Assembly: GCF_900220965.1 (NCBI RefSeq)
Contig: NZ_OBQC01000019.1
Location: 24,470 to 65,047, forward strand
Origin: Ureibacillus acetophenoni
GTDB lineage: Bacteria; Bacillota; Bacilli; Bacillales_A; Planococcaceae
Direction of reading: 5' to 3'
Length of the DNA: 40,578 nucleotides
The position numbers and the translations under genes are program-made. Shown one piece after another: positions 34,899 to 40,578 of the stretch (position 1 is the stretch's first letter; each line of letters starts with the position of its first letter). The notes under the pieces are model-generated. The model did no database searches and had not been told where the DNA came from. It saw only the letters and a list, made by a program, of their open reading frames with translations.

Positions 34899-35354
34899 TT
34901 ATTGAAATTTCATTTGACCAGGACGATATTCATTCCATACTCCGAATCCTTCCGAATACTCTTTTTGTAGAAACATTGCTAGTCTCTCTTCCATTCCTGG
35001 TGAAAAGTTAAGGTTTGCTAAGTCCTCAATGTCTACCCAAAAATTATTGCCCTCATGGGTTGTATGTATTAATTCACCGCTAAATACTTCTGTCCGGTAA
35101 TTAAATACGAAATATTTTTCTCCGGTTTCATCATTGAACCAATATATGACTCCACATGGTTCTAAATTCGAAACAGTTAGTCCGGTTTCTTCTTTCACTT
35201 CCCGAATTGTGGAATCAATTAGACTTTCTCCATCTTCCACATGTCCCCCAGGAAAGGATATGCCTTTCCAAGATTGAACCCGCTCTTGGACTAGTACTTT
35301 ATGATTCTTACGATCGTAAATCATGCACATGTTTGTTAGTGTTACTTTTGACAT
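34899..35354 (-). CDS. NUDIX hydrolase (8-oxo-dGTP diphosphatase type)
   Basis: A 151-aa protein with a full Nudix box (GGHVEDGESLIDSTIREVKE then ETGL, residues about 36-60). LTNMCMIYDRKNHKVLVQER at the N-terminus and the closing GVWNEYRPGQMKFQ match the YjhB/MutT-like group, which hydrolyses oxidised or other nucleoside diphosphate derivatives. Confidence 0.88.
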   Translation of the reverse strand: MSKVTLTNMCMIYDRKNHKVLVQERVQSWKGISFPGGHVEDGESLIDSTIREVKEETGLTVSNLEPCGVIYWFNDETGEKYFVFNYRTEVFSGELIHTTHEGNNFWVDIEDLANLNFSPGMEERLAMFLQKEYSEGFGVWNEYRPGQMKFQ

Positions 35355-35380
35355 TATTTAAAGTCCCCCGCGATGTTGTA

Positions 35381-35611
35381 TTAAAAACTCATCATTTGGC
35401 TAAATATAAAAAGTTGGAAAAATGCCGGTACAAGTAATGCAAGAACTAGCGTTATTACTGCCCCCATTTTTGTTTGTTTCATTAATCGATCATCATCATA
35501 TTTTAAATGTTCGAAATATGAAAGGGTAAAATATAAGCAAAAACCCAATAGTATTACCGATAGTATTCCAATCCAAATTCCGATGGAGCCCATTGAAGCG
35601 ATTTGATTCAT
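35381..35611 (-). CDS. Small two-segment membrane protein
   Basis: A 76-aa protein with two membrane segments (IGIWIGILSVILLGFCLYFT and GAVITLVLALLVPAFFQLFI) joined by a charged loop HLKYDDDRLMKQTK. AGGAGGG precedes the ATG. No family recognised. Confidence 0.7.
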   Translation of the reverse strand: MNQIASMGSIGIWIGILSVILLGFCLYFTLSYFEHLKYDDDRLMKQTKMGAVITLVLALLVPAFFQLFIFSQMMSF

Positions 35612-35664
35612 ATAAGGTCACCCTCCTGTTTAATTATCACTTTATAAATTATTTCGACAAAAAT

Positions 35665-35694
35665 AGCGCTAATCCTTTATTGTGGATTAGCGCT
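35665..35694 (-). terminator. Terminator after the PAS-GGDEF gene
   Basis: AGCGCTAATCC/GGATTAGCGCT with an 8-nt loop, followed on the minus strand by ATTTTTG. Confidence 0.85.
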
Positions 35695-35714
35695 GGAGAG
35701 TTTCTCTAAGATTT

Positions 35715-37328
35715 TTATCCCTCATAAATTGTATATAGCTTATTTGTTTTCTTCGCCATGTACATGGCTGAATCTGCGTTACGGAGTAGTGATTCCACAT
35801 CATTTCCATGTTCTGGACTAAACACAATTCCAAAACTAGCAGTAATCTCAACAATTGAATTAGAAATATAGATCGGTTGTTTCATAACAAGAATAATCTT
35901 ATCAATTAAATTCTTTACTTCTTCCTCGTTTTTACGTTCAGGCAAAATTACCGCAAATTCATCTCCTCCGATTCGATATACTTTACCGATTGTATCAAGG
36001 ACTCCACTCAAGCGAGATGTGACTTTAATAAGGACTGTGTCACCTGCTTGATGTCCATACGTATCATTAACTGGTTTTAACCCATGCGTATCTAAATACA
36101 TGATGGTAAATGAAGTATTATTCTTTATTTCTTCATTTAAATCGATTTGGAATTTAAGCCGATTTGGTAAGTCTGTTAATGTATCATGATATGCACGATA
36201 CTGAACGAGATCCGCTTCTTTCTTTTTCTCCGTTACATCCCAGAATACGATTTGAACAGCGGAAGCTCCATTGGATTGAATCGGTATGCCATTCACTTCA
36301 ACATCGATTGCTTTACCATCGAGGCGAATAAACTTTTCATATTTGGTTGGAGCGTATTCACCTTTTTCTATTGATTCATCACGTTTCGAGGCAATGGACT
36401 GATATTCGGGGTGTATGATATCATAAATATTTTTACCAATTAGATCGTTTAAGTTTTTAGCACCCAGTAACCTTAAGGCAGTAGAGTTGGCAAAATGTAT
36501 CGTTCGATGTTGGTGTAGCAGAATCCCTAATGGAGAATTTTCAACTAAAAGCCGATAGCGTTCTTCACTTTCTTTTAAAGCCATTTCAACTTTTTTCCGT
36601 TCTGTAATGTCGCGATAACTGACCATTATTGCTTTTTTATTCTTATAGGTAAACGGAATTGCTGAGAGGATCGCATCCTTTTTTTCCCCAGTTGTGCTTT
36701 GAATACGGAAATCAAAATCATGGAGTGGTTGATTCTTCTCCAAAATTTCAGTAATAATTTTCTGCGCAAACTCAATATAGTCCGGATCAACATATTGAAT
36801 GATTGAGTTCCCGATAATATCATCTAAAGTTGTTTCCACGAGATTGGCAGCAGATGGATTCGCAAACATAACGACATGACCATCATGTACGATGATTGGG
36901 TCTGGCATTTGGTTGAAAAGTGATCGGAAGCGTTCTTCACTTTCATATAGTTCAAGTTCCAATCGCTTTCTATTTGTTATATCCTGAATTTGGGATAGGA
37001 AAAATAAGCTTTGATCACCCTTTCGAACAATAGATACAGAATGCAAAGCCCAAATTATACTGCCATTTTTGTGAATACACCTTATCTCCATTTCGTAAGA
37101 GTGTTTAGTACCTTGTAGCAATTCATGAATTTGATGAAGCTCTTCATCTAAATCATCTGAATGAATTAAATCACGATATCTAAGTGATAAAAGTTCTTCT
37201 TCTTCATAGCCTGTAATTTTGGACAAAGCAGGGTTTACTTTTAGCCATTGACCATCAATTGTTAAGATCGCCATCCCAATAGTTGAATGATAAAAGGCTT
37301 GTTCAAATTGCTCAATAAAGTTTTCCAT
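35715..37328 (-). CDS. Soluble triple-PAS diguanylate cyclase (GGDEF)
   Basis: A 537-aa protein without membrane segments: three PAS domains (about 8-125, 130-250 and 255-370, each closing with a PAC-like D-I/V-T-x-R/K-K motif) and a GGDEF domain (about 375-537) with an intact active site YRIGGDEFAV (GGDEF at 454-458). It should make cyclic di-GMP in response to a signal bound by the PAS part. The RxxD inhibitory site upstream of GGDEF is absent (DTIG instead), so no product inhibition by that route is expected. No EAL domain. Single gene with its own terminator. Confidence 0.9.
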   Translation of the reverse strand: MENFIEQFEQAFYHSTIGMAILTIDGQWLKVNPALSKITGYEEEELLSLRYRDLIHSDDLDEELHQIHELLQGTKHSYEMEIRCIHKNGSIIWALHSVSIVRKGDQSLFFLSQIQDITNRKRLELELYESEERFRSLFNQMPDPIIVHDGHVVMFANPSAANLVETTLDDIIGNSIIQYVDPDYIEFAQKIITEILEKNQPLHDFDFRIQSTTGEKKDAILSAIPFTYKNKKAIMVSYRDITERKKVEMALKESEERYRLLVENSPLGILLHQHRTIHFANSTALRLLGAKNLNDLIGKNIYDIIHPEYQSIASKRDESIEKGEYAPTKYEKFIRLDGKAIDVEVNGIPIQSNGASAVQIVFWDVTEKKKEADLVQYRAYHDTLTDLPNRLKFQIDLNEEIKNNTSFTIMYLDTHGLKPVNDTYGHQAGDTVLIKVTSRLSGVLDTIGKVYRIGGDEFAVILPERKNEEEVKNLIDKIILVMKQPIYISNSIVEITASFGIVFSPEHGNDVESLLRNADSAMYMAKKTNKLYTIYEG

Positions 37329-37611
37329 AGTGCTCCCTCGAGAGAAAATTTAAGTACATAGTCCGGTTGTTAAACTGTTTTCTAGTGTTTTCTAACAAGG
37401 GTGTACAAAAGTGAATTGAAACATACTATTTAAGCTGCTTTTAAATAGATGTATTTGCTTGTTCATCGATTTCGGGATAGTACATAATTGCAATTATGTG
37501 CAATAATTTCGAGAATGCACTTAATTATTAATAAGTCGTATAGCGAAAAGCGCTGTTTTTAATTTTTGCTAGATTTATTTTTGATTTTAATTACTAGTTT
37601 AGAATTCCAAA
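37329..37611. other. Intergenic region upstream of the PAS-GGDEF gene, with an 18-bp perfect palindrome
   Basis: No gene is seen. The sequence ACATAATTGCAATTATGT at 37484-37501 is a perfect 18-bp palindrome, about 155 nt upstream of the PAS-GGDEF start, and could be an operator. No convincing promoter pair could be assigned by eye. Confidence 0.4.
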
Positions 37612-37642
37612 ATGAAAAAGTCTCATAGATTCATCTACGAGA
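37612..37642 (-). terminator. Terminator after the cupin gene
   Basis: GTCTCATAGAT pairs with ATCTACGAGAC (one G-U/mismatch) and TTTTTCATTTT follows on the minus strand, 60 nt past the stop at 37704. Confidence 0.8.
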
Positions 37643-37703
37643 CAAATTTAGCAATTTTTTAGAATGCGTTCCGTAAAATTGGTGAACTATTCCGGTGGCC
37701 TAT

Positions 37704-38060
37704 TTATTCCCTCATCTTCATAAACATTGAAGGGTTTAATTCTTCACTTTCAATGACAATTGCCGTTAAGCCATTATCTGTTCTCGTTTCATGCCATTCA
37801 TCTTTTTCCCAGAAGACTGCTTCTCCAGGTTGAACTTTAACAAACTCCTCTTCTTGCCCGCGAACATAACCTTCACCATTCATTATTAGTAGTAATTGAG
37901 GGACGGTCGCTTGATGGTATCCAATGATCCCATTCTTCTCTAAATACATACACCCTACTCTTGCAGATTTTTCAGTTTGGATAATCCGTGACATCACAAA
38001 ATCTGAATCAAATTTATTAATCTTGTTTCCACTTTCTTTATCAAATTTATAGATTTTCAT
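37704..38060 (-). CDS. Single-domain cupin protein
   Basis: A 118-aa protein with the two cupin motifs in compact form: GIIGYHQATVPQLLLIMNGEGYVRG split over about 45-70 and VQPGEAVFWEKDEWHETRTD around 79-98, with His residues for a metal site. Role unknown. GGGGGGAAA precedes the ATG; a promoter and a 1-kb repeat array lie upstream. Confidence 0.82.
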   Translation of the reverse strand: MKIYKFDKESGNKINKFDSDFVMSRIIQTEKSARVGCMYLEKNGIIGYHQATVPQLLLIMNGEGYVRGQEEEFVKVQPGEAVFWEKDEWHETRTDNGLTAIVIESEELNPSMFMKMRE

Positions 38061-38083
38061 GATTTCCCCCCAAAAAGTGTTGA

Positions 38084-38091
38084 ATTATAGC
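38084..38091 (-). promoter_or_regulatory. Extended -10 promoter of the cupin gene
   Basis: On the minus strand TGCTATAAT lies 24 nt before the cupin ATG, with TTCACC 16 bp upstream as a weak -35. The repeat array starts about 50 bp further upstream. Confidence 0.5.
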
Positions 38092-38139
38092 AATTCTACA
38101 ACTTTGGTGAATTTCCTTGTTAGTTATGAAATTACTTGT

Positions 38140-39170
38140 GATTTTGCTTAGGTTTATTTGCAAATTCAATTGGATTACTTGCCAATCTGGACAGTTTATT
38201 TGCGGTTTCCCGGGTTCTATTTGCGAGTTGGAATTTACTTGCGATTTTACTAAGATTATTTGCGAATTCAGCTGGGTTACTTGCGAATTTAGATTGTTTA
38301 TTTGCGATTTCCGGAAACTTATTTGCGATTTCGAATTTACTTGCGATATTGCCTAGGTTATTTGCGAATTCTGCTGGGTTACTTGCGATTTTGGGAATTC
38401 TATTTGCGGTTTCCCGGGATTTATTTGCGATTTCGAATTTACTTGCGATATTGTCTTGGTTATTTGCGAATTCTGCTGGGTTTACTTGCGATTTTTGATT
38501 GTTTATTTGCGATTTCCCGGAACTTATTTGCGATTTAGAATTTATTTGCGATTTTACTAAGATTATTTGCGAATCCAGATGGGTTACTTGCGATTTTTGA
38601 TTGTTTATTTGCAATTTCCCGGGATTTATTTGCGATTTCGAATTTACTTGCGATATTGCCTAGGTTATTTGCGAATTCTGCTGGGTTACTTGCGAATTTG
38701 GGAATTCTATTTGCGGTTTCCCGGGTTCTATTTGCGATTGGAATTTACTTGCTATTTTACTAAGATTATTTGCGAATTCTGCTGGGTTACTTGCGAATTT
38801 TGATTGTTTATTTGCGATTTCCCGGGATTTATTTGCGATTTCGAATTTACTTGCGATATTGCCTAGGTTATTTGCGAATTCTGCTGGGTTACTTGCGAAT
38901 TTGGGAATTCTATTTGCGGTTTCCCGGGATTTATTTGCGATTTCGAATTTACTTGCGATATTGCCTAGGTTATTTGCGAATTCAGCTGGGTTACTTGCGA
39001 ATTTAGATTGTTTATTTGCGATTTCCGGGAACTTATTTGCGATTTCGAATTTATTTGCGATTTTACTAAGATTATTTGCGAATCCAGATGGGTTACTTGT
39101 GAAATTGGGAATTCTATTTGCGGTTTCCCGGGTTCTATTTGCGATTGGAATTTATTTGCGATTTCCTAAG
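38140..39170. repeat. Second array of 102-bp units (4 x 21 + 18 bp)
   Basis: About ten copies of a 102-bp unit made of TTGCGA-type sub-repeats spaced 21, 21, 21, 21 and 18 bp. A typical unit reads: TTGCGATATTGCCTAGG..., TTGCGAATTCTGCTGGG..., TTGCGAATTTGGGAATTC..., TTGCGGTTTCCCGGGATT..., TTGCGATTTCGAATTTAC. One unit has a 22-bp step (near 38470). The architecture is that of the array at 12917-13925, though the sequences between cores differ. It lies between the 3' end of a membrane protein gene and the promoter of the cupin gene, both on the minus strand. Function unknown. Confidence 0.9.
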
Positions 39171-39184
39171 TCAGCACCCTATCC

Positions 39185-39637
39185 CTACTCTATGTACCAA
39201 TCCTCTCTAGAATATGAACTAGGTTTATAATATCTCTTCCTCATGAACAAGATGATATCCCACTTGCGAATGATAATATAACAAACTATTAATAGAAAAA
39301 TCATAATTCCACCGAATACAGTTTCATGGTGCTCCAATGGTACGATATTATCCAGAAAAACATATGGCGGAAGGAACATGGCCATAAATAAGACCATCAA
39401 ATGGATGGACGTAACGAATGATACTCCACTCCTTGAAAGGTCGTATTTCGCGATCCACTTAATTGAAAATAAATAAGAAAAAACTAAAACAAATAACATC
39501 AATGAATTCACAATATAAATGATAAACATTTCTCCATATTTTATGGATTCTAAAAAAATGCCAAAGATAATCATCATTACAAAAGCTGCGGATATGAACA
39601 ATGAATATTGAATAAGTTTAATAATTGATATCATCAT
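39185..39637 (-). CDS. Four-segment membrane protein of unknown function
   Basis: A 150-aa protein with four membrane segments (SLFISAAFVMMIIFGIFLE, MFIIYIVNSLMLFVLVFSYLF, SIHLMVLFMAMFLPPYVFL, FGGIMIFLLIVCYIIIR) and a polar tyrosine-rich tail. No family recognised. The ATG at 39637 follows AGAGAGGA; the frame extends to 39718 without a site. Its stop is 15 bp from the repeat array. Confidence 0.7.
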   Translation of the reverse strand: MMISIIKLIQYSLFISAAFVMMIIFGIFLESIKYGEMFIIYIVNSLMLFVLVFSYLFSIKWIAKYDLSRSGVSFVTSIHLMVLFMAMFLPPYVFLDNIVPLEHHETVFGGIMIFLLIVCYIIIRKWDIILFMRKRYYKPSSYSREDWYIE

Positions 39638-39815
39638 TTTTATTCCTCTCTTAATCACTAACCTTTTCAAATATATACCAGTATTCATCAATATAATATT
39701 TCGCTGTACACTTCCCACTCAAATTCCATCTTTTTAACTAATCTACACATTCATTCCTATGCAAAATTTCATAGTGTAGAAAATGACCATTTTCATAGTA
39801 ATTTTAAGGGATTTA

Positions 39816-39857
39816 AAAAGCCTGCAAACATTCATTTAGAAATGTCTGTAGGCTTTT
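39816..39857 (-). terminator. Terminator after the nitrite/sulfite reductase-like gene
   Basis: A long imperfect stem (AAAAAGCCTGCAAACATT with AATGTCTGTAGGCTTTT) followed on the minus strand by TTTTTAAAT, 3 bp past the stop at 39860. Confidence 0.8.
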
Positions 39858-39859
39858 AC

Positions 39860-40477
39860 TTAACCTATTAAAATGTCGCTTCCTACCCTATTAATAAATT
39901 TATAAAATGTTTCGCGTTTTTTCCCCATTTGCGAATATACTTCGATCATCTTTTCAACTGTCTCATATAATTCTTCTGGCGTTAAATTCTCCTTCAACAG
40001 TTTACCAACTTCAGCGTCTTTCCCCTTTGCTTTTCCTCCAACATATAGATTGTAATGGTCTCTTATCTTCATAACTCCTATGTCATTTAGCATTGGTTCA
40101 CCGCAACCAACTGGACAGCCTGTATAGGCAACTTTTAAAGTAAAAGGTACTGCTTTACCGGCAATGCGACGGTTTAACTCTTTTGCAACAGGCATACCTT
40201 CCTCTTCTTCCCCTTTGCAAAAGTTACAAGTTCTTAAGCTTTTTACGAAGTTTCCAACTGGATAACATGCTAATCCAACACTTTGAAATTCTTCAATAAT
40301 CTCATCTTTTTTATCTTCAGGAATTTCTACATAAAGTTGTTGAAATGTAGTTAATTCAAGTTCATCGTCTTCATTCATATATTTTGATATTGTCAAAAGT
40401 TGTTTTGAATTAAGTTTTGCGCCAAATCCAATTCCCCCGTTGATGGCGATCTTAACTTTTTTGCCTCTGTCTTCCAT
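39860..40477 (-). CDS. Nitrite/sulfite reductase-like protein (half-size siroheme/4Fe-4S type)
   Basis: A 205-aa protein with one ferredoxin-like half-domain (residues about 8-70, KIAINGGIGFGAKLNSKQLL) and one siroheme/4Fe-4S region: RTCNFCKG (C84, C87) and YTGCPVGCGEP (C121, C125). Classical enzymes have two such halves, about 550 aa, and a C-x5-C first pair; here the pair is C-x2-C. It may be a stand-alone redox module rather than a full reductase. Its ATG overlaps the stop of an upstream frame (TAATG), suggesting an operon reaching beyond the window. Confidence 0.75.
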   Translation of the reverse strand: MEDRGKKVKIAINGGIGFGAKLNSKQLLTISKYMNEDDELELTTFQQLYVEIPEDKKDEIIEEFQSVGLACYPVGNFVKSLRTCNFCKGEEEEGMPVAKELNRRIAGKAVPFTLKVAYTGCPVGCGEPMLNDIGVMKIRDHYNLYVGGKAKGKDAEVGKLLKENLTPEELYETVEKMIEVYSQMGKKRETFYKFINRVGSDILIG

Positions 40478-40578
40478 TACTTTCCCCCTCGTATATTAGT
40501 AGTAAGAGCTCTTTCTAATAGAATTTCCAGTTGATCCGGACAACTGGAGGATCTATTGGATTTCCTATAGGATGTGGT
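40477..40578 (-). CDS. 3' end of an upstream gene, cut by the window edge
   Basis: A frame open over 33 codons to the window edge ends in TAA that overlaps the next ATG by one base (TAATG). The visible end reads SSSCPDQLEILLERALTTNI then RGGK. Too short to name. It contains a 23-bp inverted repeat (TCCAGTTG/CAACTGGA, 40526-40548), which could equally belong to a non-coding element. Confidence 0.4.
   Translation of the reverse strand, partial: TTSYRKSNRSSSCPDQLEILLERALTTNIRGGK

Noticed and set aside
38302..39230. Plus-strand repeat proteins in the second array
   Set aside because: Same reasons: multi-frame openness without start signals.
40526..40548. Inverted repeat as a terminator
   Set aside because: The 8-bp stem lacks a T run on either strand and lies in what looks like the end of an upstream coding frame.

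Overview
The window comes from a low-GC Gram-positive bacterium of the Bacillaceae/Planococcaceae type. The evidence is AT-rich DNA with strong AGGAGG-like ribosome binding sites, Bacillus-type families (YfmQ, DUF896, VanZ, YwnB-like), and above all a B. subtilis-type (T7SSb) yuk/ess secretion operon. The genus is not fixed by the sequence. No tRNA, rRNA or integrase/transposase gene was seen.

Layout. 1-834: a tandem array of sixteen 52-bp units. 937-7000: metabolic genes, nearly all on the minus strand: an AbgB-like M20 amidohydrolase overlapping an MFS transporter, a hotdog thioesterase, two luciferase-like (LLM) oxidoreductases, an ArsR regulator and a DUF896 protein. 7100-8950: YfmQ, a small hydrophilic protein, VanZ, and a small membrane protein that seems to start at ATT.

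9081-24512 is a type VII secretion locus. The machine is on the minus strand: YukE/EsxA (WXG100), YukD/EsaB, YukC/EssB, YukBA/EssC, YueB/EsaA and YueC/EssA. A 1-kb repeat array follows, then the effector part: a DUF5344 (YwqI-like) helper, a decayed LXG gene fused in frame to a DUF5085-like tail and broken by two TAA codons, an intact LXG toxin with a C-terminal PoNe-type nuclease domain, its PoNi-type immunity protein, and a 5'-truncated remnant resembling a YezG/DUF600 immunity gene. A DUF5082 (YwqH-like) helper lies on the other side of the operon on the plus strand. Together these read as secretion machine, adaptors, DNase effector and immunity, with clear signs of effector cassette turnover.

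24513-40578: a degenerate repeat array, a second M20 amidohydrolase, a CPA2 cation/proton antiporter with a terminator-like hairpin in its leader, and a run of mostly single genes (GNAT, SRPBCC, nucleotidyltransferase, VOC, FlaR-like P-loop, SDR, lipoprotein, HAD, NUDIX, PAS-GGDEF, cupin). A second 1-kb repeat array, a membrane protein, and a nitrite/sulfite-reductase-like protein with the end of another gene upstream close the window.

The least explained element is the repeat family. Arrays at 12917-13925 and 38140-39170 differ in sequence but share a 102-bp higher-order unit built of 4 x 21 bp + 18 bp around a TTGCGA/ACGGGCGA core. A decayed array at 24672-24900 has the same 21-bp period. 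The two large arrays each end just upstream of a good -10 element for the next minus-strand gene.
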